From NCBI GenBank assembly GCA_002293245.1, contig DBCV01000019.1, forward strand, positions 1 to 7,932: 7,932 bases of DNA, read 5' to 3'. This document shows, in pieces, positions 1 to 5,933 of this stretch (position 1 is its first letter; each line of letters opens with the position of its first letter). This stretch comes from Candidatus Saccharibacteria bacterium UBA949. Lineage in GTDB: Bacteria > Patescibacteriota > Saccharimonadia > Saccharimonadales > Saccharimonadaceae. The notes under the pieces were generated by a model that saw only the letters and a program-made list of their open reading frames with translations, searched no databases and was not told the DNA's origin. The translations under genes and the position numbers were made by a program.

Positions 1-1757
1 AGATTACGTAAGGATTCCGCCAATTCACCCAATTTAACTTTGCGCTCTTCATCTTTGAGCCGTACCGAGACTTCGCCGGCTTCTTCATCGCGCGGGCCAA
101 CCACCAGAATAGCCGGAATCTTCAAATTTACTGCTTCTTTGATTTTCTTTCCCAGTGACTCATTGCGATCATCCACCGAGTAGCGCAAGGTATTGCAAGA
201 TAAGGGTTGGTCCAAAACGACTGATTCCAACACTTCTCGCACCGAATCAACATATTTCGCAACTTTTTCGTTCAAGGTGACTACTCGCACCTGTTCCGGG
301 GCACACCAAAACGGGAACCAACCTGCGGTGTGCTCGATGAAAACGCTCAGAAAACGTTCTATCGACCCAAGGGTTGCATGGTGAATCATGACTGGCATCT
401 CTTTACCGCCATCTTCGCCAGTAAATTCCAATCCGAATCGCTCCGGCTGGACGAAATCCAACTGAATCGTCGCGACTTGATGCTCGCGCCCGAGTGCATC
501 TTCGGCCATAAAATCGATTTTGGGGCCGTAAAACGCAGCCTCGCCTTCTGCCTCAAAAAAGTCCAGCTTATTTTCTGCCGCCGCCTCTTTGATTTGCCGC
601 TGGGCCATTTTCCAGAGGTCCAAGGCTCCCAAATAGCCATCCGAATCATCGCGATACGACAACCGCGCGCGCATTTTATTCATACCAAAGGTCTTGTACA
701 GCTCTTGCACGATACCGACTAGGCTTTTTATCTCACTTTTGATTTGCGACTTTCGGCAAAAAACATGGGAATCGTCCTGGGTGAGTGACCTGACCCGCGA
801 TAAGCCGCCCAGCTCGCCAGTTTTTTCGTCGCGGTAATCTGTGGTAGCTTCCATATAGCGAAGGGGCATCTCGCGGTAAGTGCGGGGTTTAGCGGCAAAG
901 ATCTGTGCGTGGTGGGGACAATTCATTGGCTTGAGCGCGAAAGTGTCACCATTAATCTGGCTCTTAATCATAAACAACTCTTCGCCAAACTTTGCAAAGT
1001 GACCAGAAGTTTTGTATAGATCCAGCTTAGTGATGTGGGGCGTCCAGACCTTACTAAAGCCTTTTCTCTCCCGAAGACTGAGCGAATAATCGGTTATCTT
1101 TTCGCGCAGGACAGTGCCGCGCGGGGTAAAAAGGGGCAGCCCGGAGCCAACCAGGTCGGAAAAGCTAAATAAATCCAGTTCCCGGCCGAGCTTGCGGTGA
1201 TCGCGAGCTTTGGCTTCTTCTTGGTGGCGGAGAAATTCGTCCAAGGCGCTCCGGGATTCAAATGCGACGCCGTAGATTCGCTGCATCTGTTCGCGGGTCT
1301 CATCGCCGCGCCAATAAGCTCCGGCCAATTTAGTTAACTTAAAGGCTCCAACCTCGCCAGTTCGGGGAAGATGAGGACCCTTGCACAGGTCAACAAAATC
1401 GCCGATTCGGTAAAATGACAGGCCCTTCTTACCGATTTCTCCAGAATCTACCAACCCCTGTATCAACTCCGCCTTAAAGTCCTGGCGTTCACGTTTTGCC
1501 CAGTCCATTGCTTCGTCGGCGCTTAACCATACCTGTTCAATCGGTAAATTCGCGGTGATGGTTTTGCGCATGGCTTTTTCGATTTTTCCTAAGTCGGCCT
1601 CTGCGATCGTGCCGTCTGACAGACTGATGTCATAGTAAAACCCATTTTCGACCGCTGGTCCAGTACCGAATTTCACATCTGGGTACACCTTTGCCAGTGC
1701 CGCTGCCATAATATGGCTCAGGCTGTGCCGCATTGCTTCCAGTTTTTCATTTTTCAT
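1..1757 (-). CDS. thrS: Threonyl-tRNA synthetase, TGS-less form, C-terminal end cut by window edge
   Basis: Class II aminoacyl-tRNA synthetase that charges tRNA-Thr in the cytoplasm. The frame is open for 585 codons from an ATG at 1757 to the left edge. The editing domain comes first: HSLSH (H11, H15) and C125-KGP-H129 match the HxxxH and CxxxH sites that clear Ser-tRNA(Thr). The catalytic core follows, with zinc ligands in MNCPHH (C280), QDDSHVFC (H331) and MIHHATLGSIERF (H459), the motif 3 arginine R468, and YGPKIDF near 410-416. The anticodon-binding domain starts about residue 485 (APEQVRVV) and contains GKKIKEA and VVGPRDEE, so only a few residues are missing. Protein synthesis begins directly at the editing domain: the roughly 60-residue N-terminal TGS domain of the long family form is absent. 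An in-frame ATG lies five codons upstream, but the GAGG Shine-Dalgarno sits inside that stretch, which favours 1757. Family assignment is very secure. Confidence 0.97.
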   Translation of the reverse strand, partial: MKNEKLEAMRHSLSHIMAAALAKVYPDVKFGTGPAVENGFYYDISLSDGTIAEADLGKIEKAMRKTITANLPIEQVWLSADEAMDWAKRERQDFKAELIQGLVDSGEIGKKGLSFYRIGDFVDLCKGPHLPRTGEVGAFKLTKLAGAYWRGDETREQMQRIYGVAFESRSALDEFLRHQEEAKARDHRKLGRELDLFSFSDLVGSGLPLFTPRGTVLREKITDYSLSLRERKGFSKVWTPHITKLDLYKTSGHFAKFGEELFMIKSQINGDTFALKPMNCPHHAQIFAAKPRTYREMPLRYMEATTDYRDEKTGELGGLSRVRSLTQDDSHVFCRKSQIKSEIKSLVGIVQELYKTFGMNKMRARLSYRDDSDGYLGALDLWKMAQRQIKEAAAENKLDFFEAEGEAAFYGPKIDFMAEDALGREHQVATIQLDFVQPERFGLEFTGEDGGKEMPVMIHHATLGSIERFLSVFIEHTAGWFPFWCAPEQVRVVTLNEKVAKYVDSVREVLESVVLDQPLSCNTLRYSVDDRNESLGKKIKEAVNLKIPAILVVGPRDEEAGEVSVRLKDEERKVKLGELAESLRN

Positions 1758-1794
1758 TTCAAAATTCCTCATTTAATTTAATAACTACTACTCG

Positions 1795-1848
1795 CTAATG
1801 GTAAAAAGAATATCAACCCCGAGGGGTCGTCGTCAGTTTTACCGTTAG
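1795..1848 (-). promoter_or_regulatory. thrS leader hairpin (possible translational or attenuation control element)
   Basis: The untranslated leader between the thrS promoter and its ATG can fold into a long two-part hairpin. The outer stem pairs 1837-1848 with 1795-1806 (11 of 12 positions, one C-A mismatch). The inner stem pairs 1823-1829 with 1814-1820 around a tiny loop (CCCC-UC-GGGG, realistically a CUCG loop). The start codon and GAGG site lie about 40 nt downstream, outside the stem. No U-run directly follows the inner stem, so it is not a plain terminator. In E. coli, thrS mRNA is autoregulated by leader hairpins that mimic tRNA-Thr; a similar role here is inference only. Confidence 0.5.
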
Positions 1849-1872
1849 TGTAATTATTAGATGCATAGCTGT

Positions 1873-1901
1873 ATTGTAGCACATCTTGCAATCACAAACA
1901 A
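1873..1901 (-). promoter_or_regulatory. Promoter of thrS (TTGTTT-17-TACAAT, TGn extension)
   Basis: On the minus strand a -35 TTGTTT (1896-1901) is separated by exactly 17 bases from a -10 TACAAT (1873-1878), which is preceded by TGC, an extended -10 element. The expected transcription start is near 1866, giving a thrS leader of about 110 nt. It interlocks with the plus-strand tRNA-Val promoter. Confidence 0.7.
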
Positions 1902-1914
1902 TATGGTGTAGAAT
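1886..1914 (+). promoter_or_regulatory. Promoter of tRNA-Val (TTGCAA-17-TAGAAT)
   Basis: On the plus strand, -35 TTGCAA (1886-1891), a 17-base spacer and -10 TAGAAT (1909-1914) predict a start near 1921, about 60 nt before the tRNA. Its -35 lies inside the spacer of the divergent thrS promoter, so two polymerases could not bind both at once. Confidence 0.65.
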
Positions 1915-1919
1915 GGCTT

Positions 1920-1971
1920 GGGAGGATGGTTTTGTGGCGCTGAAAAGTCGCCCGACAAACGATTCCCTCTC
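1920..1971 (+). other. Foldable 5' leader of the tRNA-Val transcript
   Basis: The stretch between the promoter and the tRNA can form a hairpin: 1920-1925 with 1966-1971 (one wobble), an internal loop, 1931-1935 (TTTGT) with 1955-1959 (ACAAA), a two-base CG bulge, and 1936-1939 (GGCG) with 1949-1952 (CGCC) closing a nine-base loop. It probably serves as a 5' leader removed by RNase P. No function beyond that can be read from the sequence. Confidence 0.35.
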
Positions 1972-1979
1972 AAGAGTAT

Positions 1980-2056
1980 GGGTCGCTAGCTCAGTTGGCT
2001 AGAGCGCGTCTTTGACGTAGACGAGGTCAGGAGTTCGAGCCTCTTGCGACCCACCA
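1980..2056 (+). tRNA. tRNA-Val (anticodon GAC)
   Basis: Complete cloverleaf. The acceptor GGGTCGC pairs with GCGACCC, the D stem is GCTC/GAGC, and the anticodon stem CGTCT/AGACG encloses TTGACGT, giving anticodon GAC, which reads GUC and GUU. The T arm is AGGAG-TTCGAGC-CTCTT with one wobble pair. Discriminator A73 and CCA are encoded. It stands alone on the plus strand with its own promoter and terminator. Confidence 0.96.
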
Positions 2057-2089
2057 TAGAGTTTATAAAGTTAGATTTGTTTTGCACGG

Positions 2090-2126
2090 CAGCGTGGCGT
2101 ATTCAGTATGTCGCGCTGTTTTGTTT
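2090..2126 (+). terminator. Rho-independent terminator of tRNA-Val
   Basis: A 12-bp stem pairs 2090-2101 with 2107-2118 around the loop TTCAG, using three G-U wobbles, and is followed by TTTTGTTT. It ends the plus-strand tRNA transcript. On the minus strand the wobbles become A-C mismatches and no U-run follows, so it is not a good terminator for the membrane-protein operon arriving from the other side. Confidence 0.75.
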
Positions 2127-2820
2127 AAATATTCTTTAAAGGCCCAAAGTAGTACAAGCCAAACATGATTATGAGTATCAGCAATATGATGTTCATTACT
2201 TTACTGGGGGCTTTGCGGACGAATTTGTCGAGTCGAGGAAATACAATTGTGAAAACCGTGGCTATCATGCCGAAACCGAGAGTGTTAATCAGGCAAATAT
2301 GGCCATTCAGATTGAATGGTGCGCTGGAATAGTTCCAATAGGGATTGGCACCCCAGAAGCGAGTCATATATGCGGATGCCGAATATTCGACGATGGCGCA
2401 AACTAGGGTGCAAAACAGAAATCGTGCGAGCAGTTTCTGCCAAGCCTTCCATTTGGGCGCCCATTTACGTTCAACGACCTCAAGCACGCCGTCGGTTAGT
2501 ATTATCAGTATGACCACGGCCGTACCGTAAATAGTGTAGGGTTCGAATGGGTTGCGCAGGATGGCCGTTGAGTGCACGCCACTAATAATCGTGACGACCG
2601 CTTCGAGTAGATGACCGAAGTAGGAAAAAACTAAGAAATACACCGCTAAATCGCGCAGAAACGTTTCGACCTGGCGGCCCCAGCGTTTTAGTTCGCGCCT
2701 TTTGCGGGCCGCTTCCCTTCTCGCCAACACTTCCGCAGATGGCTGCTTGGGTCTCCTGAGTGTTGTCGTTGCTGGTCTTGCCGTTTGTGTCTTACTGCTT
2801 TTTCTCCCACCCTTTTTCAT
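2125..2820 (-). CDS. Polytopic membrane protein, putative ABC-transporter type IV / CmpB-like family
   Basis: A 231-residue integral membrane protein. The first 50 residues are strongly basic (Lys/Arg-rich, with a charged RREAARKRRELKR stretch) and probably cytoplasmic. About five membrane segments follow, near residues 56-80, 95-115, 130-150, 172-194 and 208-226. Conserved-looking motifs are FSYFGHLLE (66-73), PFEPYTIYGTA (91-101), an EYSASA...FWG segment (145-157) and WNYSSAPFNLNGHICL (162-177). This pattern resembles the CmpB-like family annotated as putative ABC-transporter type IV, whose biochemical role is not established; the match is from memory of the motif. The ATG overlaps the stop of the upstream glycosyltransferase by one base (TAATG), which implies translational coupling and a shared job in envelope polysaccharide export or assembly. 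No nucleotide-binding subunit is nearby, so a transport function is not supported here. Confidence 0.85.
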   Translation of the reverse strand: MKKGGRKSSKTQTARPATTTLRRPKQPSAEVLARREAARKRRELKRWGRQVETFLRDLAVYFLVFSYFGHLLEAVVTIISGVHSTAILRNPFEPYTIYGTAVVILIILTDGVLEVVERKWAPKWKAWQKLLARFLFCTLVCAIVEYSASAYMTRFWGANPYWNYSSAPFNLNGHICLINTLGFGMIATVFTIVFPRLDKFVRKAPSKVMNIILLILIIMFGLYYFGPLKNI

Positions 2821-4472
2821 TAGTTGATATCCCCATCAGAGGAAACCTTTTTGGTGGCTTTGTCGGTGACGTCAAACTTTTCCATATATAGCCCTAGGGC
2901 CAGTCTGGTTTGGGAGTAAAACGCGGCAGCGGACGAATAAAGAATGGAGGTAATGGGCATTAGGATCCATTGAAGGACCATCATCAGCGTCTTGGTTCTT
3001 TTGTAGTGCGCTGGGCGGGGGGGCAGAGTTTGGATAGACAGGATAATCGTGATAAACAGTCCGACCATTGCTACCATTTGTATGTTGCTGACGATAGCCG
3101 GCAGCTGATGAGCGATTAAACTACGGTTAGAAGTGGGGTTTAACACTAGTGGTACCCAGCCACCGAAGGCAACGATTAGCGCTATCGAAGCGAGAGTGAT
3201 GTGGCTATCGATTAGGCGAACCAGTTTGGCCAGCCCATTAAAGAATGGCACGTTGCGGTTTTTACTAAAGATTTTTGTAGCGACGTAAGCAACGTCGGAC
3301 GCCCCGTAGTCCCAGCGCCGGAGTTGGATAAACTGCGCCTTGAGAGTTTTCCAAAAGCTATAAGACAACACTGCGTCTTGGCAGACCGGAACGTGGATTG
3401 GCAGAACCGCATAATCACCTTCGAAATAGAAGTAGCTTCGCCAGTATTGGTGTCCGTCCTCAACAATCGTTCGTTTGCTCCAGAAGCCCATTTCTCGCAG
3501 AGCATCTAACGATTGGGAGTGGGAGGCGAAGTTCCGCAGACTATGTGGACGCATAGAACTGATGATGTTCCAAAAGGAATTACCTGTAGCTATGACCCTA
3601 ATTGGGGCCGGCGCATCCCATATGTTGTTCGTAAACAGGGAGACGGGCTGGTATGCTAGATGCTTACGGTTTTCGTGTACTATATACTCGTATGTGACGT
3701 AGTCGAAATAGCTCTTGTGTGGGCGATTGTCGCTGTCAAGCGTGGTGACTATCACGTCGCTGGGCTTTATGCCCCGCTGTATAAAAAATTTATACAACTC
3801 TTCGCCGGCATAGGTGATGTTGGCACCCTTGCCGACAACTTCATTTTTCAGACCATCCGGGTGCTTGACTAAGATCAGCTCGGCAAAGTCGTTTTTGTAT
3901 AAATTTTTTAGACAGCGGGCGTTGTACTCTATCTCCTCGCCACCACGCTCCTCATAAGCTATCACTAACACCATTCGTGTCTTATCGAACGTGGTATCTC
4001 GCACGCTCTCCACCGTTGGCTTTAGGGTATCCAGACTTTCGTTATAGGTGGCGATAATAACTGCATGCCAAACTTCGCTTGAATCGGGGAAGAAGCCTGG
4101 CTCCGCTGAAGATAGTCTGCGGAGATTTGAAACATGTTCGGCAAAGGCATAAGACTTTTCGCCGTCGTTTTTCAACTTTTCATGCCATTCGCCAGGAGAC
4201 GAAAGTTGGTTGAGCCGGTTTTTCCAGTCTATTCGCTCGGCCCGTTTCATGACGTGGTTGCCGCCGATGGTTCTATAGGCGATCCCAGCTGCTTTAACTA
4301 GGGTCGTAATTATTATCAAGAGCATGTAGGCAGACCCGAGAACCGGATTGATAACAGATAGAACAATCAGTAGAATTACTGCGCCATAGCTGAGTAGTGC
4401 GGGCAAAACCTCAAAGAAACGATAAGAGGGCTTGCGCTTTCCGAGTGGCAGCTCCAAATCAATGGCGGGCAC
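2820..4472 (-). CDS. Membrane family 2 glycosyltransferase (BcsA-like core with QLRRW motif)
   Basis: A 550-residue processive-type GT2 enzyme that probably uses a nucleotide-sugar to build a polysaccharide at the cytoplasmic membrane. Membrane segments sit near residues 22-41 and 45-66, then about 421-445, 460-480 and 497-515. The catalytic domain lies between, about 130-395. Visible motifs are VIIATYNE (138-145, nucleotide binding), DSD (246-248, the DxD metal site), VED (337-339, catalytic base region) and QLRRW (383-387, the Q(Q/R)xRW acceptor motif of cellulose and hyaluronan synthases). All key residues are present, so it should be active. There is no PilZ domain, so cyclic-di-GMP control of the bacterial cellulose synthase type is not expected. 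The GTG start at 4472 follows AGGAG by 12 nt, with the Shine-Dalgarno inside the end of the preceding gene. The sugar and the product cannot be told from sequence. Confidence 0.93.
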   Translation of the reverse strand: MPAIDLELPLGKRKPSYRFFEVLPALLSYGAVILLIVLSVINPVLGSAYMLLIIITTLVKAAGIAYRTIGGNHVMKRAERIDWKNRLNQLSSPGEWHEKLKNDGEKSYAFAEHVSNLRRLSSAEPGFFPDSSEVWHAVIIATYNESLDTLKPTVESVRDTTFDKTRMVLVIAYEERGGEEIEYNARCLKNLYKNDFAELILVKHPDGLKNEVVGKGANITYAGEELYKFFIQRGIKPSDVIVTTLDSDNRPHKSYFDYVTYEYIVHENRKHLAYQPVSLFTNNIWDAPAPIRVIATGNSFWNIISSMRPHSLRNFASHSQSLDALREMGFWSKRTIVEDGHQYWRSYFYFEGDYAVLPIHVPVCQDAVLSYSFWKTLKAQFIQLRRWDYGASDVAYVATKIFSKNRNVPFFNGLAKLVRLIDSHITLASIALIVAFGGWVPLVLNPTSNRSLIAHQLPAIVSNIQMVAMVGLFITIILSIQTLPPRPAHYKRTKTLMMVLQWILMPITSILYSSAAAFYSQTRLALGLYMEKFDVTDKATKKVSSDGDIN

Positions 4473-4475
4473 GGA

Positions 4476-4853
4476 TCAGATTAACTCCTGATTGATACCG
4501 ACCACATGCGAAAGAACGATTAGGCCGAGAATAGCTGAGAAAATGCTCAGGCCCAAGAAAAGCAGGGTTGCTCCCCTGCCCTTTTGGCTGTAGATTCGTA
4601 CAGCTATCAGGTTATTTAGAAATGCCAAAACTACGCCAAATACTAGGAAAGCGATCATATAATACCAAGACTCGTTGTAATAGTTCTCGCCAAAACTTGC
4701 GTAACGATACCAAATTCGCAGATTACTGGGGTGGACACTGAGGACAGCTTGCCAAATCAACAGCGATGCAGAAATGAGCAATCCCGCCATAAACACAAAA
4801 ATCAGCTTATCGGTAGCTGCGATCTGTTTCAAATTTGTTGTAAGTTTTTTCAT
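4476..4853 (-). CDS. Small three-helix membrane protein, first protein gene of the GT2 cassette
   Basis: A 125-residue membrane protein I cannot name. The N-terminus is basic (MKKLTTNLKQ). Three hydrophobic segments follow, near residues 18-38, 63-87 and 94-118. A polar loop rich in aromatic residues (IWYRYASFGENYYNESWYY, about 47-65) lies between helices 1 and 2. The ATG at 4853 is preferred because GGTGGG lies 8 nt upstream; an in-frame GTG at 4874 would place that site inside the gene. It ends in TGA three bases before the glycosyltransferase start. Position and tight spacing suggest an accessory subunit of that enzyme (inference). The gene begins only 27 nt after the CCA of tRNA-Thr. Confidence 0.82.
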   Translation of the reverse strand: MKKLTTNLKQIAATDKLIFVFMAGLLISASLLIWQAVLSVHPSNLRIWYRYASFGENYYNESWYYMIAFLVFGVVLAFLNNLIAVRIYSQKGRGATLLFLGLSIFSAILGLIVLSHVVGINQELI

Positions 4854-4861
4854 ATAATAAT

Positions 4862-4869
4862 CCCACCTT
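4862..4869 (-). promoter_or_regulatory. Ribosome binding site AAGGTGGG that fixes the small membrane protein start
   Basis: AAGGTGGG, a good match to the anti-Shine-Dalgarno complement, lies 8 nt before the ATG at 4853 and sits entirely in the 27-nt linker behind tRNA-Thr. It decides the start against the upstream GTG at 4874. Confidence 0.7.
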
Positions 4870-4880
4870 TTCACATCTTT

Positions 4881-4956
4881 TGGAGCCGTTGACCGGGCTT
4901 GAACCGGTGACCTACGCTTTACGAAAGCGCCGCTCTACCAACTGAGCTACAACGGC
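4881..4956 (-). tRNA. tRNA-Thr (anticodon CGT)
   Basis: Complete cloverleaf. The acceptor GCCGTTG pairs with CAACGGC, the D stem is GCTC/GAGC, and the anticodon stem GCGCT/AGCGT encloses TTCGTAA, giving anticodon CGU, which reads ACG. The T arm is ACCGG-TTCAAGC-CCGGT. The discriminator is U73 and CCA is encoded. It lies 19 nt after tRNA-Asp with no promoter or terminator between, so the two are one transcript. Confidence 0.97.
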
Positions 4957-4975
4957 AGAAACGGCAATGAAATCT

Positions 4976-5052
4976 TGGCGGGTCCAGCGGGATTTGAACC
5001 CGCGATCTCCTCCGTGACAGGGAGGCGTACTAGGCCACTGTACCATGAACCC
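4976..5052 (-). tRNA. tRNA-Asp (anticodon GTC)
   Basis: Complete cloverleaf. The acceptor GGGTTCA pairs with TGGACCC (one G-U), the D stem is GTAC/GTAC, and the anticodon stem CCTCC/GGAGG encloses CTGTCAC, giving anticodon GUC. The T arm is GCGGG-TTCAAAT-CCCGC. Discriminator G73, typical for Asp identity, and CCA are encoded. It is the first gene after a near-consensus promoter. Confidence 0.97.
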
Positions 5053-5060
5053 ATGCTGAC

Positions 5061-5090
5061 ATTATATTACATCTCACCCGGTAAAGTCAA
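5061..5090 (-). promoter_or_regulatory. Strong promoter of the tRNA-Asp / tRNA-Thr / membrane cassette
   Basis: On the minus strand, -35 TTGACT (5085-5090), an 18-base spacer and a perfect -10 TATAAT (5061-5066). The start is expected near 5054, only about two bases before the mature tRNA-Asp 5' end. The -35 begins ten bases after the SDR stop codon. With no terminator seen downstream until after the CmpB-like gene, it could drive all five genes. Confidence 0.8.
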
Positions 5091-5099
5091 GGCTTCCAC

Positions 5100-5816
5100 T
5101 CATTTTGAGTATAGGCTTGATGTAGATTCGCCACCGTCGACAGAGTATATGCCTCCCGTAACGAATTCTGCTTTGGCCGAGGCCAAGAACGTGACTACAT
5201 TTGCGACGTCTATTGGTTTACCGATCCGCTTCATAGGATTCAGGTCAGCATACGCTTTCATCTCATCGTCGCTCGTGAGAGAGTTTCGTAGAAGGGGCGT
5301 ATCGATTGGACCGGGTAAAACTACGTTTACTCTGATCCCTTCAGAGGCTAGCTGCTGGGCTAATACTTTTGTAAGCATGATAATTCCTGCCTTAGTCGCA
5401 CAATAAGCTGGCGATGAAAGTTCGGGAGCTATACCTAAACCAGACGAAATATTTATGATGCTGCCCTGCGCCTTTCTCACCAATGGTAGGGCATTTTTTA
5501 TAACTAAGTAAGTCCCCTTTAGATTGGTGTCAACGATAAAATCTAACTCTTCCTTTGTAGTTTCTTCCACATATTTCTGAATATAGACCCCGGCGCAGTT
5601 GACTAGCACGTCGATGGCTTCAAATTCGCCAAGGGCATTTCGAATCTGCTGTTCATCGCGAATATCTACGTGGCAATACTTTGGACCGCTGGAACTTAGT
5701 GGCTTGACATCCAAAACAAAAACTTCGGCGCCGAAACCGCTGAATTCGTCACAAATGGCTTGGCCAATCCCACTGCTTCCACCCGTAACAACCACTATTT
5801 TGTTTCTGAATTCCAT
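5100..5816 (-). CDS. Classical short-chain dehydrogenase/reductase (SDR), FabG-like
   Basis: A complete 238-residue NAD(P)-dependent oxidoreductase with a Rossmann fold, of usual length for the classical SDR family. TGGSSGIG (11-18) is the dinucleotide-binding glycine motif. D36 ends strand beta-2 (VLDVK), which usually means a preference for NAD(H) over NADP(H). D51, NCAG (73-76) and N98 (DTNLKG) are in place. The catalytic set S125, Y138 and K142 (YCATK) is intact, and PGPIDT (168-173) follows. The best database name is likely 3-oxoacyl-ACP reductase or generic SDR, but the substrate cannot be deduced and a fatty-acid role is not supported by neighbours. The ATG at 5816 has GGAG 8 nt upstream. 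The gene sits between tRNA-Gly and the tRNA-Asp promoter; it starts 22 nt after the tRNA-Gly CCA and is probably cotranscribed with it. The stop is TGA. Confidence 0.95.
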   Translation of the reverse strand: MEFRNKIVVVTGGSSGIGQAICDEFSGFGAEVFVLDVKPLSSSGPKYCHVDIRDEQQIRNALGEFEAIDVLVNCAGVYIQKYVEETTKEELDFIVDTNLKGTYLVIKNALPLVRKAQGSIINISSGLGIAPELSSPAYCATKAGIIMLTKVLAQQLASEGIRVNVVLPGPIDTPLLRNSLTSDDEMKAYADLNPMKRIGKPIDVANVVTFLASAKAEFVTGGIYSVDGGESTSSLYSK

Positions 5817-5838
5817 TGCGTTGACTCCATTATATTTT

Positions 5839-5913
5839 TGGTGCGGGCACGGAGAGTCGGACTCCGATCTCGTGCTTGGGAAGCACGCATAATAGCCGTT
5901 ATACGATGCCCGC
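5839..5913 (-). tRNA. tRNA-Gly (anticodon CCC)
   Basis: The acceptor GCGGGCA pairs with TGCCCGC. The anticodon stem CGTGC/GCACG encloses TTCCCAA, giving anticodon CCC, which reads GGG. The T stem is CGGAG/CTCCG, A73 and CCA are encoded. The D stem is weak (GTAT against TTAT, with a wobble and a mismatch), although the D loop keeps its GG. The T loop reads TCCGACT, so position 55 is C instead of the near-universal U (pseudouridine). Its promoter overlaps the end of the upstream gene, and the SDR gene follows after 22 nt. Confidence 0.94.
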
Positions 5914-5933
5914 TCAGTTAGACCACCGCAGGG

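Noticed and set aside
1..1757. Broken or frameshifted thrS suggested by short open frames on both strands
   Set aside because: The minus-strand frame from 1757 is continuous for 585 codons with all family motifs in order; it only lacks a stop because the window ends.
1758..1866. T-box riboswitch in the thrS leader
   Set aside because: The conserved T-box sequence and an antiterminator/terminator pair are absent; only a simple two-part hairpin is seen.
2090..2118. Bidirectional terminator serving the minus-strand membrane operon
   Set aside because: In minus-strand RNA the three wobble pairs become A-C mismatches and no U-run follows the stem. I see no convincing terminator for that operon before tRNA-Val.
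4975..5406. Plus-strand open frame beginning with a GPAGFEPAISSV-type sequence
   Set aside because: It is the antisense of tRNA-Asp followed by the antisense of the SDR gene. Such GFEPA proteins are a known false annotation produced by tRNA complements.
5829..5834. TATAAT on the minus strand just before the SDR start
   Set aside because: No -35 is found 16-18 bases upstream (it would fall in the tRNA-Gly T arm), there is no TGn extension, and it would leave almost no leader and cut the Shine-Dalgarno. Cotranscription with tRNA-Gly is more likely.
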